Assembly (NCBI RefSeq): GCF_014982975.1
Contig: NZ_JADCKL010000003.1
Location: 186,001-250,000, forward strand
DNA from: Claveliimonas monacensis
GTDB lineage: Bacteria > Bacillota > Clostridia > Lachnospirales > Lachnospiraceae
Direction of reading: 5' to 3'
DNA: 64,000 bases
Shown here: in pieces, positions 25,426 through 35,500 of the stretch
Layout: each line of letters opens with the position of its first letter
How positions within the stretch are numbered: position 1 is the first letter of the stretch
Made by a program: the position numbers and the translations under genes
Notes under the pieces: model-generated
Told to the model about the DNA's origin: nothing
What the model saw: the letters and a program-made list of their open reading frames with translations, nothing else
Databases searched by the model: none

Positions 25426-26997
25426 CTTGAGTTTCCGCAGAATTATCCCCCTAAGATAAATCTGCTGAGTTTTGTTATCCACAACTTTCAAAAAATGGCC
25501 AAAATATAAGGAATCCTGTTCCTTTTTGATGTAAAATTAAGCTGTCAAACAAAAACCTTACTAAACAAAAAGAAAGGGGATTCCTTATGGCTAATTCTAC
25601 ATCAATTACTTACCGTTTGAAAAGAAAAATTTTGACTTTTACAAATAAAATCTCCCGCAGACTTTCGAAACCAGACCGGAAGTTCACAACAGATATGGTT
25701 TATGGCATTCTGGCATCCAGAAGCTGCCTGCTCACTGATATTTCCGACCAGCTTCATGAAACGACACAGAAGGCGAATACTGTAAAACGGCTTTCCAATC
25801 ATCTTTCAGAAGGAACGCCGGCTTCTGCGGCTGCTTCTTATCTCCACACCGTAAAGAGACTCGTTCCCTCTGAACCAGTGGTCCTCATTGATGAAAGTGA
25901 TATCGTAAAACCAGATGGAAAACAGTTTGAAGCTCTTGGTATCGTTCGCGATGGTTCTGAAAGTACACAGACGAAAAGTGTTTATAAAAAAGGATACCAT
26001 GTAACAGAGGCCTGTGCCCTGACTGCCAGCAAGCATCCTGTCAGTGTTTTTTCCATGATCCATTCTTCTGCTGAGAAGGACTATAAATCTGTAAATACCA
26101 TCACGTTTGATGCGATCAAACAAGCGGCTGCTCTTTTCGGAAAGGCAACCTTTGTTATGGACCGCGGTTATGATGACAATAAGATATTTCTCATCCTCGA
26201 CCGTCTGAAGCAGGATTACGTGATCCGCCTGAAAGCCAACCGGAAACTTCTTTATCACAACAAATGGACAAAGGCAACCGAACTGCGGAATCGGAGGAAA
26301 GGAAAAGTAAAAGCAAATGTTTTCTATAAGGGAAAAGAGCATACCGCATATCTTTCCCACGTAAAAGTTCAGATCACTGCCTCCCGGAAGAATATTTATC
26401 TGGTCCTGGTCTATGGGATCACGGAACATCCCATGATGCTGGCTACAAACAAAGAGATCCGTTCAAAGGATGATGTGATCCGTATTGCCAGAACCTACTT
26501 TTCCAGATGGCGGATCGAGGAATATTTTCGTTGTAAAAAGCAGACCTATCAGTTTGAAAACTTCCGTGTAAGAAAACTGGAAGCCATTAATGCGCTTAAC
26601 TTTTATATTACTTTAGCTATGGCATTTTTAGCTCAGGAAGAATTAAGTCCTGAGACAAACGCCCTGAAAGTTTCAATCATACAGGAAGCAGATCCAATCA
26701 AGGATAAAGTCAGTTTCTGCTATTATCGGCTGGCAAAAGGCATCTCCGGCATACTGTCATATGCCAAAGAGGGCATCCGGCTCTGGTACCGGACAAAGCG
26801 TCCGGCGTACCGTCAACTCTGCCTTAAGCTAACCGCTTGAATAGATAAAAGAATATGCCTCCCCAAGCCCGGTTCCGGCGGGGCTTATAAAAGTGCCTCT
26901 ATTCTCGGTGCTGCCATTCTGAATTTTTCAAAAAGCGGCAGATTGGTACTTGGAGAAGACATATCTATTTTTTCAATGTAATTTGTGGAAACTCAAG
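25426..26997 (+). mobile_element. IS4-type insertion sequence, complete
   Basis: This 1572-bp element is bounded by imperfect inverted repeats: CTTGAGTTTCCGCAGAATTA on the left and CTTGAGTTTCCACAAATTAC read inward from the right. A 7-bp direct duplication GCTTGAA flanks it. It carries one intact transposase. It inserted between the GtrB-like gene and the first large membrane protein without breaking either. Confidence 0.85.
25587..26840 (+). CDS. IS4-family DDE transposase
   Basis: This 417-residue cut-and-paste transposase has the first Asp in VVLIDESDIVKP (about 98-109), the second in FVMDRGYDDNK (about 190), and the IS4 Y-R-E-K signature in YFSRWRIEEYFRCKK (about 306-320). It is full length with AAAGGGG before the ATG and no frame defects, so the element may be active. 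Confidence 0.93.
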   Translation: MANSTSITYRLKRKILTFTNKISRRLSKPDRKFTTDMVYGILASRSCLLTDISDQLHETTQKANTVKRLSNHLSEGTPASAAASYLHTVKRLVPSEPVVLIDESDIVKPDGKQFEALGIVRDGSESTQTKSVYKKGYHVTEACALTASKHPVSVFSMIHSSAEKDYKSVNTITFDAIKQAAALFGKATFVMDRGYDDNKIFLILDRLKQDYVIRLKANRKLLYHNKWTKATELRNRRKGKVKANVFYKGKEHTAYLSHVKVQITASRKNIYLVLVYGITEHPMMLATNKEIRSKDDVIRIARTYFSRWRIEEYFRCKKQTYQFENFRVRKLEAINALNFYITLAMAFLAQEELSPETNALKVSIIQEADPIKDKVSFCYYRLAKGISGILSYAKEGIRLWYRTKRPAYRQLCLKLTA

Positions 26998-27004
26998 GCT
27001 TGAA
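26998..27004. repeat. target-site duplication, right
   Basis: GCTTGAA directly follows the right terminal inverted repeat and is identical to 25419-25425. Confidence 0.75.
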
Positions 27005-27081
27005 AAATCTTGCATCCCACTGGCGAAGCAGATATAATAATAAACAGAATTACATTTTATGACATATTACGGGCAGACATC

Positions 27082-27108
27082 TGAAGGACTTGAAAAAGTC
27101 CTTTATTT
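27082..27108 (+). terminator. hairpin with T-rich tail before the large membrane protein
   Basis: AAGGACTT-GAA-AAAGTCCTT is followed by TATTTT, about 20 bases before the start at 27129. It could stop read-through from the IS or act as an attenuator. A TATAAT lies just upstream near 27033. Confidence 0.6.
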
Positions 27109-27128
27109 TATGCGCGGCAGGGGGAATT

Positions 27129-29297
27129 ATGGTAAATAGTGGAAGAGAAAGAACGATGAAATGGAAGGCGCTGATATGCCTTCCGCTCAGTCTGATACTG
27201 GCGCTTATCATTTATCTTACGTGGAATATGGGATATACACTTCGATATTCAGGAAAAGTACCTGTTGCAGAGCGGATCCCGATGATCTTAAACATGAATG
27301 TTGCGACAGCGGCAGTTCTGGCTGTGGTCTGTTACGTGGGACTATTGGCGGCAGTAAAATTTGGCAGACGTGCGTTGGGATTTGCCTGCAGATACCGCTA
27401 TGTGATAGGATTGATTGTTTTTATGCTCTGTATCCTGTTCGAGATCAGCGGATCGTCTATATCAATGTATGGTGATTATCTTGGACTGGATGTCAATTCC
27501 AGAGGACTCCTTTTTGGTACCGGGAGAGGAATACGCATGGATGAGTGGGCTACAAATACGCCCATGGCTCTGTCCCAGTATGCAAATGATTTCGGATATT
27601 TTACGGACGTTATACGAGGGACTTCTACAGATGCATTTATTGTGTATGGACAGCCGGTTGCTGATCTGGCTGTTATATTCCGACCATTTCATTGGGGATA
27701 TTTGTTCCTTGATCCTGCAAAAGGATTGTCGTTTTTCTGGTGTGGAAGATTGATCGCTCTGTTTCTTGTCTCCTTCGAAATGGGGATGCTTGTCAGCAGA
27801 AAAAATAAATTCTGGTCTTTTCTTTATTCTATGCTCCTTTGCTTCTCGCCTGTTGTACAGTGGTGGTTTGCAATCAATGGACTTGTGGAGATGCTTGTGT
27901 TTGGCCAGCTTTTTATACTGATGCTTTTTGCCTTCTTGGTGACCGATAAGTGGTATATCAAGCTGATAGCATCTGTCGTAGCTGCGATATGCGGCGGCGG
28001 GTATGTGCTTGTGTTTTATCCCGCATGGCAGGTGCCGCTTGGATATATGTTTCTGGGACTGTTTATCTGGATCATACTGGAATACAGGAAAAAGTGGAAA
28101 CCAAAATGGAAAATAGACGGGGCCTGTATCGCTATTTTCTTCCTGATACTGGCAGGCGGACTTTTGTATATCTTTCTGAAATCGCAGGACGCTGTCCTGG
28201 CAGTTCTGAATACTGTTTACCCGGGGTCTCGTGTGGAAACAGGGGGCGGATGTCTCCTGCAGCCACTCCAGTATGGCGGAAATATCTTCTTCTCGCTTAT
28301 TTCGGATAATCTGCCAGGGATCCTGTGTGAAATGACAGAGTTTTTTGACTTTTCGCCGCTGGGGATCCTGGCAGCTGTCTGGGTGATTTTTGGTGAGAAA
28401 TGCAGAGATAAGTTTCTTATTGTTATGACCGTTATATGTGCGGGACTTTGGTGTTATGCCGCAGTGCCGGTGCCGGAGTTTGTGGCAAAGATCACGCTTC
28501 TTAGTTTTTCTCAGGCAGGAAGAACTGCCCAGGTGATCGGTTTTGTAAATCTTCTTCTACTTGTCCGGGCTGCGACGCTGATGCAAAGAAATGCAGGACG
28601 CCTTCTGGCTGCTCTTTTCGCTGCTGTGCTTACAGGGGGACTACTGGTGGTCAATCACAAAATATATGGTGCCTATCTTCCGCTTCTCATGCTTGCAGCG
28701 GTCGGCATCACACTTTTTGTCGGAATTTACCTGGTACTTAGATGGAGAGCGCCCTATGCCAAAATCCTTCTTGGACTATTTGTCTGCGGCATGCTGTTTT
28801 ATTCAGGGGGGCTGGCTAATCCTGTGCAGAAAGGGCTGTACGTTGTTTACGAGACAGAGCTGATGGGCGAAATACAAAAGATTACGGAAGATGACCCAGA
28901 AGGAAAATGGATCTGTGATATGGTGGGATACCCGATGAACAATTACACGATTATGGGAGGAGCTCCTACAATCGATTCCATCAATGTGTATCCGGACATG
29001 GAAAGATGGGGCATGTTTGATCAGGACGGCACACAGAAAGATGTATATAACAGGTATGCCCATATTGATGTTGAGATCGTGGATGGCAGCACAAGTTTTC
29101 AGTCAGGTGCCATGGCGGACAGTTTCAAGGTGTTTTTGGATAAACATGATCTGGATAAGCTGGAGGTTTCCTATATATTGACCAACAGAGAATTGGAAGG
29201 ATTCTCGGGCAATGGTGTTACCTTTGAGCGGGTGGCAGAGGAAAATGGATATAAGATCTATCATTATGAGAAGGAAAGAGAGAAGATAAATGGATGA
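27129..29297 (+). CDS. large polytopic membrane protein, possible GT-C glycosyltransferase (paralogue 1)
   Basis: This protein of about 722 residues has some 14 hydrophobic segments and a soluble C-terminal region of about 150 residues. Conserved features shared with the protein at 37220 are EISGSSIS, RGTSTDAFIVYGQPV, FRPFHWGYL, FFWCGRL, SPVVQWWFAINGL and YNRYAHI. The size and topology (long loops, many helices) resemble YfhO/GT-C transferases that use polyprenyl-phosphate sugars; a DUF7657-type label is possible but I cannot confirm it. I chose ATG 27129 (AGGGGG five bases upstream); a TTG at 27090 lies in a hairpin, and ATG 27156 is an alternative. Confidence 0.65.
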   Translation: MVNSGRERTMKWKALICLPLSLILALIIYLTWNMGYTLRYSGKVPVAERIPMILNMNVATAAVLAVVCYVGLLAAVKFGRRALGFACRYRYVIGLIVFMLCILFEISGSSISMYGDYLGLDVNSRGLLFGTGRGIRMDEWATNTPMALSQYANDFGYFTDVIRGTSTDAFIVYGQPVADLAVIFRPFHWGYLFLDPAKGLSFFWCGRLIALFLVSFEMGMLVSRKNKFWSFLYSMLLCFSPVVQWWFAINGLVEMLVFGQLFILMLFAFLVTDKWYIKLIASVVAAICGGGYVLVFYPAWQVPLGYMFLGLFIWIILEYRKKWKPKWKIDGACIAIFFLILAGGLLYIFLKSQDAVLAVLNTVYPGSRVETGGGCLLQPLQYGGNIFFSLISDNLPGILCEMTEFFDFSPLGILAAVWVIFGEKCRDKFLIVMTVICAGLWCYAAVPVPEFVAKITLLSFSQAGRTAQVIGFVNLLLLVRAATLMQRNAGRLLAALFAAVLTGGLLVVNHKIYGAYLPLLMLAAVGITLFVGIYLVLRWRAPYAKILLGLFVCGMLFYSGGLANPVQKGLYVVYETELMGEIQKITEDDPEGKWICDMVGYPMNNYTIMGGAPTIDSINVYPDMERWGMFDQDGTQKDVYNRYAHIDVEIVDGSTSFQSGAMADSFKVFLDKHDLDKLEVSYILTNRELEGFSGNGVTFERVAEENGYKIYHYEKEREKING

Positions 29298-29435
29298 AAT
29301 ATATAAAGAATTAGGTTGGGAGAGCGCTTTGGATAAAAATGGCAGATAATAAAGTGTTATCCACATTTTAGAAAAATATGCATACATTGAAAAATTAAGG
29401 TGGTATTAATTATATATAGCTATAAAAGGGGGAAA

Positions 29436-30562
29436 ATGAGTAACATTACAATAAAGAAAGATTCTTCTACTGAATTTTTGCGTTTGATAGCATGTCTTAT
29501 TGTTATAGGTGTACACGTTAAACTGGGAAATATTATCAATGGGAGAATAATTTTTAGTCATATATATCGTGTCTTTTGTCAGATGGAGTTGCTGTTTTTT
29601 GGCTGATAACAGGATTTTTTTGTTCAATAGAAATAGTTATTCAAAAGTTATCATGAAGACGGTGAAAAAAACGGTTGTTTCTTTGCTTGTGATTTCTGTC
29701 TTTATGTTTTATTTGGGGCGTTTATTATTGATGTATTGATGGGGTATCACTTGTTGAAAGCGTCTCACACTCTTTAAAGGAATATGAATATTTTTTCAAG
29801 ACTATATTCAAAATGCGTAATCCGATAGGCAGTCTTATACATCTGTGGTATTTGTATATTTATATTTTGGTAATGCTAACATTTTCTGTCCTTCAATCTT
29901 TTGTGGATTATATCGATGAGAATATAGATAGGCAAAAGCTATTTATGGTGATTTCGATCATTATGTTTGTCTGGAATGATATAACTAAAAATGAATTGTT
30001 TTGCTTTTCACACGAAGGTATTGGAGGGATGATTCCGGCAACAATTGAAATAATTTGGGGACATTTGCTGTTTATACATAAAGATAGATTGCTAGAGGGA
30101 AAAGTATTCAAGAAGCCATTTATATGGGTAAGTGGTTTTCTAGGACTGAATCTTTTTAGAAGTGCTGTTCAGTTATATGAGTATAAGACAAGCGGTTCGG
30201 AATTTGTTTTATTTTGGTATACGGCCATTGGATTACTTTGTTCGATGTGCCTTATGTTTTTTGCGTTTTCTTTCATGAGATGTGTCAAAAATAAGAAATT
30301 TAACAACGCTATCAGAAAATTAGGTTCTTATACTTTCCTTGTTTATTTGGTGCATTTTCCGTTGTCCGCTTTTATTGGGCGAATCGGTTTGAGAGAAATT
30401 ATCACAAATTGTATAGGAAGGATATCTACAGGCGTAGTATTTGACATGCTGTATACATTAATTATGATGACAATGGTATTTGTGCTTTCTCTACTCGTGG
30501 TTTGTTTTATAAAGTTTATCGTTAGAAGAACTCAAATTTTGTATGGAAGTAAGCTAAAATAG
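29436..30562 (+). pseudogene. frameshifted acyltransferase_3 (OafA/WecH-like) gene
   Basis: The start (MSNITIKKDSSTEFLRLIAC, then VHV) and the tail (LGSYTFLVYLVHFPL, several membrane helices) belong to one O-acetyltransferase family. They are split by at least two shifts: the frame breaks at CQ near 29580, continues as DGVAVFWLITGFF in another frame, then as NRNSYSKVIMKTVKKTVVSL in a third before a stop near 29740. The remaining 29813-30562 part is open for 249 codons. It would have decorated a surface polysaccharide and is now inactive. Confidence 0.8.
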
Positions 30563-31248
30563 ATTAGATGGAGAAATGTTATTAGGTTATTCCATTTAAA
30601 AAATATTCTTTATTTAAATGATAATATGTGTAATGGATCTGTTAAGGGCAAAGATGGCAGAAACTCAAATCGGCAATGCCTTGAAAAGATAGAGATATTG
30701 CGTTATAATACAACAGATTAAATGGATGATTGTTAAAAGTATAATATTCTGGGTATGGATAGGCCTCACCTATAGGAGAAAGTGTGTTGGGGGTCAAAAT
30801 CATTTTTGGGGATTTGACATGGTATATCAGAATCAAAAGATTTTTTTACTTTATAATGGTGCTGTAATCTGCGCTTGATGGCGTCTATATTGCTCTTAAA
30901 GAGCCTCCGATAGATGTTTTGTCTTCGTACGGAAAATAGGTTTCTTTCTCATTAGTATTTTAGGATAGGCTTTTTAGCGTTAATCCACAAGACTCCTGTA
31001 GGAAAAAATTGGTGATTCCTACAATGGTTTCTGAGTCCTTTAGTCAAAGAGAAATAGAGAGTTCTGTGACTAAGATCTGTAACGTATGGTTCTATACTGA
31101 ATGTGGTAAAGGAAAAGATAAGAGTGTAAAAAATATCTGTTAATGTGATTTGACGAAATTTATACAAATGAGTTAGGAAAACTAAATAAAATCAATAACG
31201 CGATTTACTTATCACTTAAACAAACGAATGAAAAGGAGAGTAATAACA
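30563..31248. other. AT-rich intergenic region, no convincing gene
   Basis: About 690 bases hold only short frames without ribosome binding sites. Minus-strand stretches around 30642-30836 and 30952-31167 look like degenerate coding sequence but I cannot name a family. TTGACG near 31152 may be part of the promoter for the nucleotidyltransferase gene, but no good -10 follows. Confidence 0.4.
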
Positions 31249-32178
31249 ATGGGAAAAGCGACACTGGTTATTATGGCAGCTGGAATAGGAAGTCGTTTTG
31301 GGGGAGGAATTAAGCAACTGGAGCCAGTTGGACCAAACGGCGAGATTATTATGGATTATTCTATATATGATGCTTTGGAAGCTGGTTTTGATAAAATAGT
31401 ATTTGTAATTCGAAAAGATATTGAAAAAGATTTTAAAGAAGTAATCGGGAATCGGTTGGAAAAGCAGATAGATGTTGCATATGCATTTCAAGAAATTGAC
31501 GATATTCCGGAAGTATATAAAAAGAAGTTTACGAATCGTAAAAAACCATGGGGGACAGGCCAAGCTATTCTGTGCTGTAAGGAACTGGTGAAAGAGCCTT
31601 TCCTTGTAATTAATGCGGACGATTATTATGGAAAAGAAGCGTACCGGGAGGCTTTTTCATATCTAACAAGAATGAATAGAAATAGTGAGATAACAAAACT
31701 ACCGGTATGTATGGTTGGGTTTGTTTTAAAAAACACATTAAGTGAAAATGGTGGGGTTACAAGAGGAATTTGTAACGTGGATAATGACCATATGCTTACG
31801 AGTATTATTGAAACACACAATATTATAAAAACAGAAAATGGTGCGGCTGTTGTAACGGAAGGCACTAGAGAGGAAATTAACATAGAGTCAGAAGTGTCTA
31901 TGAATATGTGGGGGCTTGTACCAGAATTTTTTGATATTCTTGAGAGGGGATTTTCTGAGTTTTTGGAAGATTTAGATAGTGGCGATTTAAAAGCTGAATA
32001 TTTGCTCCCCACAATTATAGGTGATTTTCTTAAAAATGGGAAAGTAGCTGTCAAGGTACTTCAATCTAAAGATAAATGGTTCGGAGTAACATATAAAGAA
32101 GACAAAGAGACAGTGGTAAGTTCTATAAAAGAACTCATTGCGCAAGGGCATTATCAAAAAAAGAGTGGTATGAAATAA
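31249..32178 (+). CDS. sugar-phosphate nucleotidyltransferase
   Basis: This 309-residue enzyme of the NTP_transferase fold begins LVIMAAGIGSRFGGGIKQLEP, the glycine-rich nucleotide loop. It has INADDYYGKEAY as the metal/sugar site and a late KWFGVTYKEDKETV. It would activate a sugar phosphate (hexose-1-P type) with an NTP. The ATG at 31249 follows AAAAGGAG; an upstream ATG in the same frame overlaps that site. The stop overlaps the gtrA start (TAATG), coupling the two. Substrate not deducible. Confidence 0.82.
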   Translation: MGKATLVIMAAGIGSRFGGGIKQLEPVGPNGEIIMDYSIYDALEAGFDKIVFVIRKDIEKDFKEVIGNRLEKQIDVAYAFQEIDDIPEVYKKKFTNRKKPWGTGQAILCCKELVKEPFLVINADDYYGKEAYREAFSYLTRMNRNSEITKLPVCMVGFVLKNTLSENGGVTRGICNVDNDHMLTSIIETHNIIKTENGAAVVTEGTREEINIESEVSMNMWGLVPEFFDILERGFSEFLEDLDSGDLKAEYLLPTIIGDFLKNGKVAVKVLQSKDKWFGVTYKEDKETVVSSIKELIAQGHYQKKSGMK

Positions 32179-32561
32179 TGAAGAGGTTATTTGAGCAGAT
32201 TATCAAATTTGGACTAGTAGGTTTTTTGTGCTTTTTTATAGATTACGGAATTATGGTATTTTTGACAGAGGTTTTCAATGTTAATTACTTGATTTCATCT
32301 GGCATATCCTTTACTATTTCTGTGATTGTAAATTATATACTAAGTCTTACTTTTGTTTTTGATACGAAAAAAGGAAATAAAGCTAAGGAATTTGTGATTT
32401 TTATTGTTTTGAGTGTAGTGGGGCTAGGTATTAACCAGGTATTGATGTGGTTCTGCGTGGATGTGTTGGGAATATTCTACATGATTTCCAAGATTGGCGC
32501 TACGGCGATTGTGATGGTATATAATTTTATTACACGGAAGTTGATATTAGAGCGAAAGTAA
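32178..32561 (+). CDS. gtrA: GtrA-family membrane protein
   Basis: This 127-residue protein has four membrane helices. It starts with IIKFGLVGFLCFFIDYGIMV and ends YNFITRKLIL, typical of GtrA/GtcA flippases that move polyprenyl-phosphate sugars across the membrane for glycan side-chain addition. Translation is coupled to the upstream nucleotidyltransferase. GtrB-like enzymes are at 24383 and 39449. Confidence 0.88.
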   Translation: MKRLFEQIIKFGLVGFLCFFIDYGIMVFLTEVFNVNYLISSGISFTISVIVNYILSLTFVFDTKKGNKAKEFVIFIVLSVVGLGINQVLMWFCVDVLGIFYMISKIGATAIVMVYNFITRKLILERK

Positions 32562-32597
32562 AATGATTAATAATTAATCGAAGTGGAGGAAATGAAC

Positions 32598-35500
32598 GTG
32601 AAAAGAGGAAGAAGAAGAATTGCATGCCTGCTTTCTATCGCAATGGCCATTAGTGTGCTGTTTGGCGGTAATGTCTATGCGGCGGACAGTACGGGTGTAG
32701 AAACATTACAGAATGGCACAGATATAGAAACAGAGCAGAGCCCTGATATAGATGAAACTGCTTCGAGTAATGCAGAATTAAATGACGAAATGCAAAGTGT
32801 TTCTGAAGAGGGACAGACAGTGGAAGAAGAGAGTGATGAGGAAGTTACAGATGATGCGGCTCTTACTTCTCAGGGATTGATTAATTATGTGAGTGTGGAT
32901 TGTCCATATCTGGAAACACCAGCTGATCAGAATATTGTCATTTCATATGGCGATGGGAGCGAAAATGTAAGTGGTGCCAGAATTGTTATACGCAAAGATG
33001 ATGGCGGTACCTTAGAAATGGAACTTTCTAAAAAAGAAGGTGAATTATTCCTTTTCACATACAGCTTTGATGAGACTGCATCTGGTGTTTATGAGTTGGT
33101 GGATTTTATCTATACTCAAGATGGAGTCGAGCAGACAATACACCTTGCTGATATAGGTGTAGAGTCTATGTTTGGGGTAAATGAGGAATATCCAGGTTAT
33201 GGCGCTACATCTGAAGGGAATTCTGAGCAGATTACAACTCAGGAACTGGAAATGTCAGTTGTTGATGTAGAGACAGGTGAAGTGGAAGCAGCTACGGCAG
33301 ATGTAGAAGAAGCGATAGAAGCAGCGGAAGAGCAGGTTGAAACTGTACAGGGAAGCAGAACTAGCCGTGCGGCAGATGCAAGTAGCAGGTCGGAAGATCT
33401 GGTGGTAGTTCTGGATCCGGGACATGGCGGCCGTGATGGAGGTGCTTCTGCCAATGGTCTGGTTGAAAAGGAACTTAATTTAAAAATTGCACAGTATTGT
33501 AAGGCTGAACTTGAACAATACAATGGCGTAACTGTGTATATGACTCGTACAGATGATACGTACCTAGACATTGATGAGCGTGTTTATAAAGCGAGAGACA
33601 TGGCGGCTGATGTTCTTGTAAGTATACATATAAATTCTGCAGGAGCGGCAGCGAGCGGGGCTGAAGTATATTATCCTAATGACCATTATAATCCATCTGT
33701 TCACGAACCAGGGAAAAATCTTGCACAGCAGATCCAAAACCAGTTAGTATCTTTGGGATTGGCAGACAGAGGAATAAAGGTCAGAAATACAGTTAATGAT
33801 ATTTATCCTGACGGCTCTAAGCAGGACTATTATGGAATCATTCGTTATAGTAAACTGTGTGGATTTCCAGGAATTATTGTAGAGCATGCTTTTATTTCTA
33901 ATCCAAGTGATGCGGCAAAGCTGGCCCAGGAGAGTTTTCTCCAACAGTTGGGTATCGCGGATGCTACAGGGATAGCGAATTCATATGGACTTTCTAAGGG
34001 ACCCAATATTGATATAGAAAATAAAAATGATTTTGAAGGGACTGCGAAGATTAATGTGTCCGGATTGGGAAGTAATGGAACTGTCAAGGTGTGGAATGAG
34101 GAGACAGGTGCATCTAAGGAATATGTTCTGGCATCGGGCAAGCAGACAATAGAGTTCAATGTTGCTGATTATAATGGCGATCGTGGTACATATTATGTAG
34201 AAGCATTTAATTCGTCTGGTCAATCTTTGATGAAGGAAACTTTTTATGTTTCAAAGGATACAAGCAGTACAATTACAATAAATCCTAATGAGACTGAAAC
34301 AGAATATGTGGTTAATATCCAATTTGCAGATATGCCTTCGGAAGTCACTGCTGTACAGGTACCAGTATGGACGAAAGACGATCAGAGTGATTTGAAGTGG
34401 TTGAATGCAACACAGGTTTCATCTGGAAATTGGCAGGCGATTATTAAGGTTAGAGATTTTAAAGTGAGCGGGACATATAATGTACATGTATATGCAACGC
34501 TGAAGTGTGGCACTCAGCTTGGACTTGCAGGTACTTCAATGGAAGTTTCCAAGCCGTCTTTTGATGGGGAAATTCAGAATTATAATGCGGAGGAAGGAAC
34601 ATTTGAAGTTGTAATTAGTGCCATTAATTCTTTATCTGGAGTTGATACCATACAGGTACCCGTATGGTGTGCAGATGATCAGAGTGATTTGGTTTGGTAT
34701 AATGCGGATAAACAGGATGATGGTAGCTATAAAGCCAAAATAAGCATAGCAAATCATAATTATTCTATAGGGACATATAAAATACATGTATATTTGACAG
34801 CCGGTAACGGTATTTGTGTTTTTAAAAATTTGGGTACACAGGAAGTTAGTCTTCCGAATACCCAAATTTCGGCAGAAAGTATTGATGGAAAAGAAATGCG
34901 TTATCTGTTGAAAGTGTCTAATATAGGGCTACTTGGTAACGTACGTGGGGTTTCCTTTGCAACTTGGAGTGAGAAGGGTGGCCAGGATGATCTGGTATGG
35001 TATGCTGGACACAAAAACGCAGATGGGAACTGGGAGACGACAATAGATATCCAGGATCATAAGACGACCGGGACTTATGAAGTGGATGTATACTATACAT
35101 TGGCGAATGGAGTGATGAAAGGCCTTGGTTCTACATTCTTTGAAGTATCTGTGCCAAGTATGACAACAAGCATAGAAAATTACAATGAAGAAAAGGGAAC
35201 ATTTGAAGTAGTAGTCAGAGATATTGGATCCCCGTCTGGAATAGATCGGGTACAGGTACCTGTATGGTGCGCATCTGATCAGAGTGATATCAGATGGTAT
35301 GATGCGGAAAAGCAGAGTGATGGAAGTTACAAGGCAAAGGTCAGCATAGCAAATCATAATTTTGCGATAGGAACGTATCAGGTTCATGTTTATGTTACAG
35401 CAAAAAATGGAGTGACACAGGGGACGATAGCAGGGACACAGGAGGTGTCACTGCCTCATATGGAAATCATTGCTGAGGACACTACAGGAAAAGAAATGAC

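Noticed and set aside
27090-27128. Longer N-terminus for the first large membrane protein from a TTG
   Set aside because: The TTG lies within a terminator-like hairpin and has poor ribosome-binding spacing; ATG 27129 has AGGGGG upstream.
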